This document shows, in pieces, positions 36,543 to 47,660 of a stretch of 64,000 bases of DNA. The position numbers and the translations under genes are program-made. The stretch comes from Brevipalpus yothersi (Eukaryota > Arthropoda > Arachnida > Trombidiformes > Tenuipalpidae). The notes under the pieces were generated by a model, which was given only the letters and a program-made list of their open reading frames with translations, was not told where the DNA came from and searched no databases. Within the stretch, counting starts at the first letter, position 1; each line of letters begins with the position of its first letter. The DNA is taken from NCBI GenBank assembly GCA_003956705.1, contig QZCP01000778.1, positions 376,331 to 440,330 on the forward strand, read 5' to 3'.

Positions 36543-39007
36543 ATGATGGTGTCTGATACAGCTACCTTAATTCGATCAACTTTCCTCGTCCTTGGTGTAT
36601 TGGTGAGTGGTTTCCATCTCTCTCCAATAGATGTATCAGAAAGTAGTGGAGCCAATTTTATTTCAACACGTTCAATTTATCCAACGGATAATGTTCCAAG
36701 TTCATCCTCTGAGGACACAAGTAGCACAAGACGTGTATTTGTCACTACTCGGAAGATGAAGAAAATTATCTATCCTGAAGAGAAAACACTATTTGCAAAT
36801 TCGAGTGCTGATTTTATTCACGTTGGACGAGAACAAGAACTTAATACATGTACAAAAAGTGTATGTTACGATGAAAGTATTGGCTGTTTTGAGCCATGGA
36901 TATTGTCACTTGCATATGGAATTTTATACTATTCAGTGTGTCCTGAAGAACCTCATATAATGGGAACAGCGTTCTATGTATTTTATAAGAAAAATCCTCA
37001 TCAAGCAAGTGATTCGAGTAGAATTAGTCCTAAACACAATATTGCATTTTTCGTTCATGGATATGGTAATACTTACAATGATACTCGGATGCTCTCTATG
37101 AAAGATAAATTGTTGAACGTTGTCGACGTTGTGGTCATGGTGGATTATTATAGAGGTGGGAAACCAGGTATTCCATCGAGAACTGGTCTGGATGATTTTT
37201 TTCAAGCCGCAGCCAATGTACAGGTTGTTGGTCGACAGATAGCCAACTATATTAACGATTTGAAGGAGATGAATCATGTTGATCCTAGAACAATTCATCT
37301 CATAGGATATTCGTTGGGTAGTCATGCTATTCATTTTGCCGCTGAACATGCTAAGGGTAAAGGCATCAAATTTGGTCGCATTACAGGTAAGCCTTAATTC
37401 ACTTCGATTAGCCAAGATTCTCAACTGAATGATCTATCGACCCGTATATTATGTATTTTCAATGTCGAGAGATGAATTGATGGAATCGATAGATTGACTG
37501 AACTTGAATGTAAGCCTGACTTTTGAGTGTGTGTGTGTGTGTGTGTGAAATTAAGCAACTTATCGGTATTGTCCTCACAATCGACCCGAAAATGAGTAGA
37601 GTCAACGATACTTTGATCAAAGCTAATTATTATTCTTCTTGTGAAATGAGAGCATAATAATATTGATTTGGAGTGCGCTAACATTTTAGTTGCATTCTAT
37701 TTGATTTGTCATCATTCTTTTGCACCGAAAGATAATGATATTATCATGACTTTGTCCACAAATTTAGTGAAACTACAAAAAGGAACCATAAGCTAACGAA
37801 ATTTACTCGATGATGTCTAGTGTCAGATCGAATTTCTTCATATCAAAAATTTATACCGATAATTTGAAAGCGTTTATATTCATCTGAAGCTATCATATTC
37901 CTTCGAATGAATAAGTCATTATTTTCATTATTTTCATTATTTTCAGGTCTCGACCCTCCAGGAGTTCTATTGTTCGCAAGGTGAGAAAGATTGAGACGAT
38001 TTAAAATTTCTCAACTCCCTGTAGCTGGGGAATAAATCAGGTCAAATGTTGAAATAGAGGATGTAATTGAATTTTTCTTTCGAAATCATTTCTCTATTTA
38101 TCATTATTTTTTCAAAGTGGAAAAAGACTCTTCAAAGAAGATGCTAACTATGTGGACGTCATTCATACCACTGAATTTCGCGATTACAGCTGGACAGATT
38201 ACTATTACGCTCGTTCTGGTAAAGTTGGACTGGTAAGTAACAAAGTTCTGTGCAGAAACAACCGCTTTATCTCAGATAGGCTGCAAAATCATGATGGTTT
38301 TCAAGGAACAACCCGAGGCTCCAATCTATCCCATGTCTATCCCATTTTTTGAGAAAATTTTAGCCCAAAATTCCTTCATTTTTGCAAAATAGTTTCATTC
38401 ATTCATTCGTTCGTTCGTTCGTTCGTTCGTTCGTTCGTTCGTTCGTTCGTTTGAGAGAGAGAGAGAGAGGCCCAATTCTTAGGATCATATGAGATTTTCC
38501 AATTCATTGCAAAAGGCTTATGATATTTTAGAGAGTTCATTTCTAAACCCAAGATCCCCTTGTATCGAGCTCTAATAACTTTGGTACAATATTTTGATTA
38601 GAGAATAGGATTATTAACCAAATACTAATCCACAAATATGAATCATTTGCAGCCGCTAAACATAGGACATGCTGATTTCTACCCAAACGGAGCAAAGAAG
38701 GAGCAACCAGGTAAATATAACCTTTTCCAAATTTAGATACAATTTAACTCTGTATTGCTCAATCTACGAACAAGGCTGTGAAGGAATACCTTGGTGTAGT
38801 CACAATTATGCTCTCGATCTGTTCCGAGAATCTATCCAAGGATGCAAATTTCCCACAGTGAGGTGTCAATCTTGGGATCATTATAAGAATGGTCACTGTC
38901 ATCTTGGACGATCAGACACTGTTCGAATGGGCTACTGGGCTCAGAAAGATCAAGCTTATGGTCGATTCTTTCCAAATACTAAGAATTTTGTAAATGGTCG
39001 ATGCTAG
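36543..39007 (+). CDS. Secreted pancreatic-lipase-family enzyme
   Basis: Exons 36543-37386, 37947-37980, 38118-38232, 38653-38710 and 38775-39007 encode 427 residues. A hydrophobic stretch at about 12-24 is a signal peptide. The alpha/beta-hydrolase core shows the oxyanion region FFVHGYG (169-175), the nucleophile elbow GYSLGSH with Ser257, the acid in GLDPPG with Asp284, and the histidine in CSHNYAL with His360. The triad order Ser-Asp-His and the block ADFYPNGAKKEQPGC are those of the pancreatic lipase/phospholipase A1 family, and cysteine pairs are kept around His360. The lid loop could not be classified, so triglyceride versus phospholipid specificity is open. No PLAT domain follows, as in most insect neutral lipases. 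Residues 30-75 form a Ser/Thr-rich linker of unknown role. Convergent with the AGPAT gene. Confidence 0.93.
37527..37547. repeat. (GT)n in lipase intron 1
   Basis: Pure GT run of about 21 bases. Confidence 0.9.
38396..38469. repeat. (TTCG)n tetranucleotide followed by (GA)n
   Basis: About thirteen TTCG units preceded by TTCA units, then a GA run at 38453-38469, inside lipase intron 3. The CpG in every unit is unusual in this AT-rich sequence. Confidence 0.95.
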
Positions 39008-39476
39008 TAATTTCTATGATATTTGAATTGAAATTGAAAACATCTATCAATTTCAATCGGACATATTTATTCAGTTGAACTGACCTATGATGGGGTGTTT
39101 CTTGTTCAACATGAGATGGTCATCATGCTGAGGGTTTATCGATGCCTAAGTTGATGCAAAAATAAGGTTTGTTTGTAACTCTCATTTTGACCAGTCATAT
39201 TTTGAACAATATTAGCTGTGCTGTATTATTATTATTATTATTATTTTTATAAGTTCAAAATTTAGAACAAACCTCTCTCCAGCATTGATATGAAAATTTG
39301 ACTCCTAAAATCCTCTGCTCAACTGCTGACCAATGGCATAGACAGGATTTCGAAATGCGAAAATTTTTTCCTATAAATCTGCCATATAGATTTAATTAAG
39401 GCTGTTTTTACAATGTTTAATCTCTGGCGAGAAAATAAATTTTGGAAGTTCAGTTTCCAGCATTTCGTTTCGACAC
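39008..39476. other. Convergent 3' intergenic region
   Basis: About 470 bases between the stops of the lipase (+) and AGPAT (-). It holds a short (ATT)n run near 39227-39244 and an AATAAA at 39434-39439. No further gene. Confidence 0.5.
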
Positions 39477-40836
39477 TTATTCTGAGTTTGCTAAGGTCTC
39501 ATTAACATGCCTTTTTCTGACTTCGGAATCTCCGGTTTCGCTGAGTTTAGGATTACTTGATGATGTTGAGCTACCATTGCTACTTGTGGTGGAAGATCCA
39601 TAAGAGGATCCCTTTTTGGCTTTGGTAGAATTTATTAGAATGTAAATCGATCCGAGACCTGCAAATGGTGAATTCATGATCAGATTTTTGCGAACAATGA
39701 AAGAAACACTGAAGATGAATGGAGTAAACTTAAGAAACTTACCAGAGCCGATTAGGAACAAAATAAAGGATAAGATTCCGTAACTTTCGGAGTGATAAAG
39801 GTAGTAAGTGTAATAAAAAAAGGTAATGGTGATTGAAAAAGACCAAAATATAACATGGAGGATTGATGATTTTCTTCTTTCTAGTGTACATGGAATCCCA
39901 GGAAAGTGTCCATTACTATTATAAAAGCATACTAGTTCATCCTGCGAAAGCAACAAGGAAACCAAATCAGATAAAAATTGAGAATAAGATGGAAAGTGAG
40001 ACAAAGAAAGATGTAGTTAGTTGAAAAAAAAGAAGCAATAATAACACTACCTTCTTCTTATAAACGTCGAGGAGGAAGTTTGCAATGTTCTCTTCACTGT
40101 CTCTCGGAATCCTTTCAACCGGTATCCGTTCGCAATACATATGGCCATGAAGAGAATTACCTTTGAGAATGCTCATTAAATCTGGTGACTGGTCTTCTGG
40201 AAATGCTAGTTGAATATTGTAGACAGCGGGCACTGGAAATAGAAAATGTAAAATGTAAAATACAAGATAATTTCCACCATAAATACTGCCCGTGCAACAA
40301 AACAAATTGCTTCAAGGAAGTTGATAAAAACTTACTAGTATCTCGTATACGTTGTATTGTGAAAACAAATCCTCGAGTTCTTGGATACAAATGATGCTTA
40401 AGAGCTTGCAGTCCTTTTTCTCTACAATAATTGACACTATTTTGATACTTTTCGGGCGTGAATCTGGTGCCCTCAGCAAACAGTAACAGGGTGATAATCT
40501 CACTGTACTCCATTAGGCGATCCAGACTTTCTCCAAGAATCAGAGAATCTTTATCCCAGCTACGAGACAGAAAAATCATCTCACAGAAAATCCATCCCCA
40601 ACCTATCACTGGTATCCAACGTAAAGATTTTTTGGCAAAAGTTTTCGCGCTCTGAAAAAAAGTTATGTATAGAAGATAAGAAGGATCAGCTAATGTATAG
40701 AAAATCATACACACACATATATGTATAAATAATTATTTCCAAGAGCAAGATACAAAGATCAAGTGGAAAAAGGTAGGAACTATCATTCAAAGCTTGCAAT
40801 TGACGGGAAGCCATAGATATTAATGGATCAGGAGAG

Positions 40837-40900
<64 letters not shown>

Positions 40901-41441
40901 ATGATAAATTGATTCTTTGAAGAGGTGTAAAATAGAGACAAGACAAGAATGACTTGTGAATGACGACACATTAATGGGAAGAGGGAGAGAGCGAGAAAGA
41001 GAAAGAGACTGAAAATTGAAAGACAAAGTGAGTTTGATATGAGTAAGGAGAGAAAAGAAATGGAACAGAAAAAAAGAAGCCATATACACATACCCCGAGA
41101 TTATATAATTTATCACAAAATATCCAGCAATATAGCCAATCAACTTCATATTTATGATTCATGAGAGTCATACAATGTTCTTTACCAAAATGCTCTCTGG
41201 TCTCTTCGTCTGCATAATATACAGTGAGTTTACAATTGGCCCAATACTCTGACCATGCGACCACTTGAGCCCAGCTCGAATAAGTCAGATAGTAATTAAA
41301 TTTACGATATAATTCTTTGTTTATTGCTCGAATGAGTAGATAGCATAGAAATTGTAGAAGATTCAATATGAGACCATCGATTAACCAGATGAGGCCAAAT
41401 AGAATGGATACAAGTAGATATAAAGTTTCATTCTTCACCAT
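39477..41441 (-). CDS. AGPAT3: 1-acyl-sn-glycerol-3-phosphate acyltransferase, AGPAT3-like
   Basis: Exons 41094-41441, 40336-40651, 40051-40232, 39743-39941 and 39477-39658 encode 408 residues. The protein begins with a hydrophobic anchor (LVSILFGLIWLIDGLIL). It carries the acyltransferase motif I NHKYEVD, the region WIPVIGWGWIFCEMIF, motif III FAEGTRF and the stretch KHHLYPRTRGF, followed by two C-terminal membrane segments. The ending KKGSSYG matches the tail of vertebrate AGPAT3. The enzyme acylates lysophosphatidic acid to phosphatidic acid in the ER membrane, a step of glycerophospholipid synthesis. It is about 30 residues longer than human AGPAT3 because of a Ser/Asn-rich extension after GSSYG. 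Intron 1 contains a long GA array. AGPAT4 is the main alternative name. Confidence 0.93.
40839..40896. repeat. (GA)n microsatellite in AGPAT intron 1
   Basis: Pure AG run of about 58 bases. Confidence 0.95.
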
Positions 41442-41977
41442 CTCTCAGCCCAGTTGAATTGTGTGAGTGTGCTTGTGTCCTTAATCACTTCTTTTTTGTC
41501 GTGGATCAAGCAAACAAACTTACAAAAAACAGACACACACACACACAGATAAACAAGCCCGGCAAATAAAACAACAACAATTTAATGGATCGAGGTGTAC
41601 CTCGAGGATGTTACCCAAAACGGAACCTGTTCAATCGATCCAAACCTACACACACACTATTAACTTCACTGGATGAGGGATATGTTGTGGACTATTATAT
41701 AACTGTAACATCAAACACATACACACACGGGATTGGAATGTGTTACATTTACAATTTAAACGATGGCGTAGACTTAAGTCACCTGATCAATAGGATGATG
41801 AAAAAATTTTGCCCCAAAGAAGAAGAAGCGCCACCGCTACTGTGTTCTAATCTTGATGGAATTTTGGAAAATGATGGATAAATTTGAGATGGTTGCGAAA
41901 AAAATATAGTTTTAATGGATAGATAGATTATAGAGGGTAGATAAAATTCTTACTAATTACAGTTGAAGAGGAGGACA
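41442..41977. other. Spacer between AGPAT and CIR1
   Basis: About 535 bases holding the AGPAT promoter and the CIR1 3'UTR, with AC runs near 41532-41545. A 98-codon plus-strand frame (41585-41881) has no recognisable product. Confidence 0.45.
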
Positions 41978-42878
41978 TTAATGGTCTCGATCTTTCTTTC
42001 GCTCTTTGTCCCTCTTGGAGTGTTTGTGTTTTCTCTCTTTTTCTTCACGCTTCCGTTTCTCTTTTTTCTCTTTCTTGTGTTTCTTGTGCTTATGCGATGA
42101 TGAAGATTTGGATGATTCACTGAGCTTATTTATTTTTTTCAAAAGTTTCTTTTTGTCTTTTTTACTCAAAGATTTGAGAAATGCCAACTCAAGATCCTCA
42201 GTTTTGGGTACCAAAAGTTGATTAGCTTGATTCAAATCGAAATGTTGTCCAATCAGAGATTTTTTCAGCGCTAGACCATCTTCTCTCATAGCACGAACCA
42301 ATGCTTCAGGATCAGAGGATGATGCTTTAGATGTTGATTCCGTTGAAGGTGCAACAGTGCCAGCTTTATTGTACAATGGACACTCTCTATCGGTGTTCAA
42401 GTGACCCCATTTATGGCACTTTAAACACTGAACATTTCTCACTTGAATACCAAAAGGTTGATCACGAATCTCTTGATTGTTTTTGGCGAAACTTTCACGT
42501 GGTGCATGCCTTTGCCATTCGAACTTATACTCTGGCTCATCATCTTCTCGTGCATGTTCCTTTTTAGCTCCTGGAGGTGCTTCATACATAAAATTAAGTG
42601 ACAATTTCTCTTTACTCTCTTTGCTCACAAGCAATCGATTCTGGTATAAATCTTGTTCTCGCTCATATTGTAATCGTAATTCATCTTGCTTCTTCTTGTC
42701 ATCCTTGTCTTTTTGTTCAGCAATCCAAACCTACCCAAACAAAAGCAACACATTGGTTAGAAATTACCACTTCAATCAATCAAACAACAAACATGATTAC
42801 ACTTACCCTCTTAATATTATCACGAGATCCTGGATGGAAAGGCTTTTTGGACATGAAATTATTGTACCCTTTACCCAT
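41978..42878 (-). CDS. CIR1: Corepressor interacting with RBPJ 1 (CIR1)
   Basis: Two exons, 42807-42878 and 41978-42730, encode 274 residues. The N-terminal CIR domain is clear (NNFMSKKPFHPGS, VWIAEQK, NRLL, LNFMYEAPPGAKKE, FEWQRHAPRE, IRDQPFGIQVRNV). A CCHC zinc knuckle follows (CLKCHKWGHLNTDRECP), then a conserved LKSLSKKDKKKLL helix and a Lys/Ser/Arg/His-rich tail. Known CIR1 links RBPJ (Su(H)) to histone deacetylase and SAP30 for Notch-target repression and also associates with splicing factors. The protein is much shorter than human CIR1 (about 450) because the basic tail is reduced. Start codons of this gene and of SRP19 are 373 bases apart and divergent. Confidence 0.96.
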
Positions 42879-43251
42879 CTTGTCGAGTGTTGCTACTGTT
42901 AACCACTATCTTCAACCAATAAATATCAAACAAACACCAATAAAAGCAAGCCAACACACTTCAATCCAAAACAATCAAGTTAATCAAATCAACTCGATTT
43001 AATCAACATTCACTTTCATTTCGATGACGAAATGCACACACATTCAATCAGCGCCATCTGAGAACATGTGTAAAGTGTGTTGAAAAAATTTTTTGCAAAT
43101 ATTCAACACATGATAGGCCTTACTGATTGATTAAATTGATTATCAGCACCGTTGTTTTGGGTGAAATTAAGTGTGTGGTGGTGTTGTTTGATTGTGGATT
43201 CTGTGGTAGATATATAATTGGTTTCGATTTGTTGGGTAAATTTGAGTGGTG
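42879..43251. promoter_or_regulatory. Bidirectional promoter region CIR1 / SRP19
   Basis: 373 bases between two divergent ATGs. No TATA box was seen for either direction, consistent with a shared housekeeping promoter. Confidence 0.6.
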
Positions 43252-43665
43252 ATGACAAGTGCCGCTACCGATGGTGATGGTGGATGGATCACCATATATC
43301 CATGCTATATCAACAGTAATCGTACACTACAGAGAGGTCGAATAGTATCAAAAAGTAAAGCTGTTGCCGATCCAAGATGGCAAGAGATTAAGGAAGTATT
43401 GGAAACAATTAAGGGAATGAGAGTTCAAGAGGAACCGGATAAAGTTCATCCACGTGAATTGGATAAAGAGATTCCTGCTTTTCGTGGACGAATAAAGTAT
43501 ATTCCACCGGCGAATGATCAGAAGTTTATTAAACGTAAAGATGTGCTCCATTTTTTGGGTGAAACAATACCCAAACTTAAATCAAGAAATAAAACTCATC
43601 AAGCCAATAATTTTGATCAAGGAGCACAAGCGGCTGCTGGAAAGAAGAAAAAATCTCGTAAATAA
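43252..43665 (+). CDS. SRP19: Signal recognition particle 19 kDa protein
   Basis: Single exon of 137 residues (human 144). The ATG at 43252 is chosen as the first ATG of the frame. It shows the SRP19 signature WITIYPCYIN, RIVSKSKAV, the helix RWQEIKEVLE, FRGRIKY and IPKLKSRN, and ends in a lysine-rich tail (AAAGKKKKSRK). SRP19 binds helices 6 and 8 of SRP RNA and drives assembly of SRP54 onto the particle that targets ribosomes to the ER. A polyadenylation signal AATAAA lies at 43741-43746. Confidence 0.95.
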   Translation: MTSAATDGDGGWITIYPCYINSNRTLQRGRIVSKSKAVADPRWQEIKEVLETIKGMRVQEEPDKVHPRELDKEIPAFRGRIKYIPPANDQKFIKRKDVLHFLGETIPKLKSRNKTHQANNFDQGAQAAAGKKKKSRK

Positions 43666-44200
43666 AACATTTAGATAGGTGAAGATTGTTTTATATAAAG
43701 AAAATTGAAGAGTCTCTTGCTGCAAGGTTTTTAAGGAGAAAATAAATTATATTGAATCTGTTTTCCACTCAATCATAATTTTTACCATTTCTTAATCTCA
43801 CCAACCGATTGATCAACCCTCAGGTTGGGAAGGAATATTTTCCCGCTCCTGGTGGAACAGAAAATTCTTCCACAGACGTCAGCATTGTCATTCGAAAATC
43901 GTAACTGTAAAACATTATCTGATCCTCAGTACTGAATCCAAAGTGGAGTGTCTAAAAATAGGGTCAATCAAGTGATGCCCAAAAAAGGTTAGAATGCGAA
44001 ACTGAATTTCCAAAATTTATCAATCCAGTTGTCCGTGATATTTCTTTCAGAAACTGTGATATTTTGTATTTCCTTTTGCACAAGTGCTTCGTGAAATTTT
44101 ACTACATTCTATTGTGAATCGAAAAGTTCTATCCGTTCAACACTTTTTCATCGTGTTTAATACTGTTTGTGTGTGAGAGAAAGAAAGGAAATCTTGTGAA
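43666..44200. other. Spacer after SRP19
   Basis: About 535 bases with the SRP19 polyadenylation signal (43741-43746) and the promoter/5'UTR of the next gene. No other feature. Confidence 0.5.
43741..43746 (+). terminator. Polyadenylation signal of SRP19
   Basis: AATAAA 76 bases after the stop codon. Confidence 0.5.
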
Positions 44201-45023
44201 ATGAAGGATACCATTGAAAATTCCATGAAAAAGATGCAGGAAGACAGAGAGGATGCTGTACATAGAGCTCAAAGTGCTGAAGAGCAGGCAAGAATGGCCA
44301 ACCAGAGAGCGGAAACTGTATGTTGATGGAATGATGATCTCGAAAAAGAAGTTTCTCAAAACTAAACAGCACTTGTACCTAATTTCTTAGGCTGAAAGTA
44401 CAGCAAAAATTTTGAGACAACGATTGGAAGCGATGGAGAGGACTCTTGATGAAGCAAGAAAGACACATGAGCGAACAAAAGAGGCAATTGAAAACAAAAC
44501 CAATCGACTAGAAAATGTAATCATCGTCTGAACCATTGCGTTTGATATTCGAATAATGTGAATATCTCTCTTTTTCATCAGATTCAAAACCAAACTGCTA
44601 GTCTTGCATCAACAATCGCTCTTTTGGAAGCAAAATCGGCCACATTGAAGGAAGCTCATGACAAGGTAAGCCGAAGTGAAAACGAATGCATCATAAGTAA
44701 GAATTCCAAGTGGTATTCTATGATATTTTGATACAAATTGTTGAATATATTAGCTGAAAAAATTGGAGAGCCGATTAAGCTTTGAGGAAACGGAGAAGAT
44801 TATTAAAGAGCAAGATGCTGAGAAGGAGAAAAAGTTTGCAGAAATGGAATCAATGATCGCTAAAACCAAGGAATTGAGTGTTAAACGGGAAAAGGAAATG
44901 GTTGAAAAATTGAAGCTTTTGGAAGAAAAACAAGCCAAACTCAAGGAAATCACAGCGATGGTTGAACGAAAGGAAAAAGAAGCTGAAAAGAAAGAGGAAA
45001 CTGGACCTCCGGAACAGAACTGA
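44201..45023 (+). CDS. Short tropomyosin-like coiled-coil protein
   Basis: Four exons, 44201-44317, 44391-44516, 44582-44665 and 44754-45023, all in phase 0, encode 198 residues. Almost the whole protein is a predicted coiled coil rich in Ala, Glu, Lys and Arg. The N-terminus (IENSMKKMQEDREDAVHRAQ, then ANQRAETAE) resembles the tropomyosin start in spacing of Met, Lys, acidic and Ala residues. Exon 1 has 39 codons and exon 2 has 42, close to tropomyosin exons 1a (38) and 2 (42). It is much shorter than tropomyosin (284), lacks the C-terminal overlap region, and ends in a Lys/Glu tail (GPPEQN). It may therefore be a reduced tropomyosin paralogue; a generic coiled-coil protein remains possible. 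No membrane or signal segment. Confidence 0.75.
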
Positions 45024-45430
45024 TTTAAAAGATGAATCGATTATCATTCAATCAGTATGTATCAGTTTTGTTGTATATCAATAGTGATGAAACGATGATT
45101 TCTGCTGATCTAATACCTAGAAATTAATAAAAAAATATCAATTGATTCGAGCTTCTATTAATGATTCATTTCATTCCACTGAGCATCCAATAGCTAACCT
45201 AATTGTGATTAATGGAGCTTTTTTGTGACAATACTCACTCCATCCTGGGTATTTATATAATCCGACAGAGAAATATGAATGATCAGATTTGATTGATTAT
45301 TTTGATTTAAAAATGTCAATTTCATTCATTTTTCTACAATTAACTAGTGACTATAAGTGATCTATTTCCTAGAATTTGAGGCGAAAAAAGTCCTTAGAAA
45401 CAGTTAGAAAAGAAGAATATTTCAAAAGAG
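45024..45430. other. Spacer between coiled-coil gene and EPIYDV-repeat gene
   Basis: About 400 AT-rich bases with AATAAA at 45126-45131, probably the polyadenylation signal of the upstream gene. Nothing else recognised. Confidence 0.5.
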
Positions 45431-47660
45431 ATGTTCAAATGTTTCCAAAATCGACTTGTATTCAGTCCTGCACGCTTGATATCATACTCTATCACAATTA
45501 TCATCTTAACGTTAATTATTTCAAATGCTCAAAATTTAATAGGAAGTGTTTCTCTGTACATTTTCGCCCCACTTGCAGTGGCCGAAAACATATTTCTATT
45601 CACAATCGTTATCGGAATACCGGTGGGCATGTATTTACTTTTGGCATATTCCCTCTTACTTGCCCTTTCCACTTCGATCATATCATTATTGTGCCAATTA
45701 AGCGAAACATATTTACAATTTTTCCAAGATACATTCCCGGGCATGAATTTAGAGTGGACATTACCAACCAAGCTCAAAATGTGTGCCATTGTTGTCACAT
45801 TTGTGATACGAGCTGAGCTCGCTCGAAGAGTGGCCATTGAACTTTCAACTCCTGGAAGTCACAGGACGGTCATACGTCCTTTGAATAAAATGAAATTAAA
45901 AAAGAGATACAAAGCATCACCTGTAGCAGAATTGGTCCCATTAGCACCAGTAGCGGGTAAACCAAAAGGAAAACTAGCCCTAAGTCCGATGGGAGGTCAC
46001 CGGAAATCACTTACTCCCGAAATTAAGTCAGATCATGTGGTTCGAATTGATGTTGAATCACCACCAGGTCCTGATATTCCAGCAAAAGCCCAAAAAATGG
46101 AAGAAGAAATAATGCAAGAGTTGGCCAAACAAATGGAAACAGGAGGCAAACAGCAGCCACCCGATCAGGCCATCAAGCAAGATGATAAAACGAAAGGTTT
46201 GACTCCATCAGATAGTCCAGCAAAAGGTGAGGTACAAGTTGGTCCTCCATCGATAATTGTTCCTAAAGCAAAGGATGAAGATGAAAAAAAATCATTGAGT
46301 CCTAAGGATAAAATTTCCCCTAAAGAACCTATCTATGATGTAGTCAAGGAACCTATTTATGATGTACCCAAAAAAACAATTCCTGGCCAAGATCTTGGAT
46401 TCGAGAGGGTGTCACCTGTCACCAAGGAACCTATATATGATGTACCCAAGCAAATTATTCAAGGAGTACCAAAAGAACCAATCTATGATGTGCCTAAGAA
46501 AACTATTCAAGGAGTACCAAAAGAACCAATCTATGATGTGCCTAAGAAAACTATTCAAGGAGCACCAAAAGAACCGATCTATGATGTGCCCAAGAAAACA
46601 ACGCCTCGCCAAGATATTGCAGAGATTCAAACTCCTCGTCAAGAAACTCCTCTTATGGATAAAAAAGAGAAACCTCCTGTTACACCACAGAAAGAATCCA
46701 TAGAATCACTCCAATTGAGTAAAAAAGAGAAAACTCTACCAAAAGAACTGTTGATGGGTGACAAAAAAGAGGCGATTTTATCAAAAAAACCAGTAGTTCC
46801 GGGCGAGACACCAAAGAAAGAATCTAGAGAATCTATTCAATTGGGTAAGAAAGAGAGATCTCCTGCTACATCAAGGAAGGAATCCGGAGAATCGCTTCAA
46901 TTGAGCAAAAAAGAGATGCCTCCAAAAGATTTGTTAATCAGCGAAAAGAAAGAGAAAGCTCCATCGAAAGGGGCTCTCGTCGAAAAAGATAAAGTTCCTC
47001 CCAAAAAACCGTTGCCCGGTGATAAGAAGGAAAAAACTCCATCAATCAAATCTTTGAAACGAAAAAGTTCCCCGAGTAAAGTTCCACCTGAAAGTAAAAA
47101 GGCGAAGGCACCTTCTGGTGAAAAAGTAAAAAAAGAAGAACCTAAGAAGAAATCCAAAAAAGAAGAAAAAGCCAAAATTGAACCGAAGGGCACATTAACC
47201 AAACCTGGAGTAGGTGAAAAGGTTGCTGAGAAAGCTGACGCCTCAGCAAGGAAACCCATATTCCAGAAAAAGGATATCAAGGGAACGGGTATAAATATTG
47301 CGGATTCTCCAATCATGATTCACCAATTTTACCCTCTCATTCAATGTGTTTTGACCAATTTTCATCTCTCTCTCTCTCTCTCCATCTCCAGATCTAGCCT
47401 TGGACAAAGTTTCAAAGAAGAAAGTGAAGATGAGTGAAAAGAAAAAGGATGAAGTAGGTGAAGTTAGGATTCCCATGGAAAATTTTGGAACTGATGCAAA
47501 ATCCAGAACCTCATCACAGACTAGTGTGACTTCTAAAAGAGCTACATCTGACTCGAGTGTAGCCAGTAAAGCAAGTGATACCGTTAGCCTTAAACCTGAA
47601 TCTCAAAGTTCGAAAAAATCGGAAAGTTCGAAAAAAGATTCGGAAGGAAGCATCAAATAA
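45431..47660 (+). CDS. Membrane protein with six EPIYDV repeats and a Lys/Ser-rich tail
   Basis: Two exons, 45431-47288 and 47392-47660, encode 708 residues; no family is recognised. Residues about 17-90 contain two to four hydrophobic segments, with a further short one near 117-127, so the protein is probably membrane-anchored. From about 150 on it is low-complexity, Lys/Pro/Ser/Glu-rich. Residues 299-388 carry six EPIYDV units with tyrosines at 302, 310, 336, 352, 368 and 384. Five of these read YDVP. YDVP is the classical Crk-type SH2-binding sequence once phosphorylated, as in the p130Cas substrate domain. Later come repeated blocks of the type KKExxxSLQLSKKE. The tail is basic and Ser-rich. 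A docking or scaffold role is inferred. The single intron ends in a TC-rich acceptor. The start is the first ATG of a long open frame. Confidence 0.7.
46325..46610 (+). repeat. 48-bp coding tandem repeat (KEPIYDVPKKTIQGVP units)
   Basis: Three near-perfect 48-base units (about 46465-46610) encode 16-residue modules. Three more degenerate EPIYDV units precede them. Copies differ mainly at synonymous or single positions, so expansion looks recent. Confidence 0.85.

Noticed and set aside
41585..41881. 98-codon plus-strand frame between AGPAT and CIR1
   Set aside because: Lies in the AGPAT promoter area, no domain, no Kozak or homology evidence.
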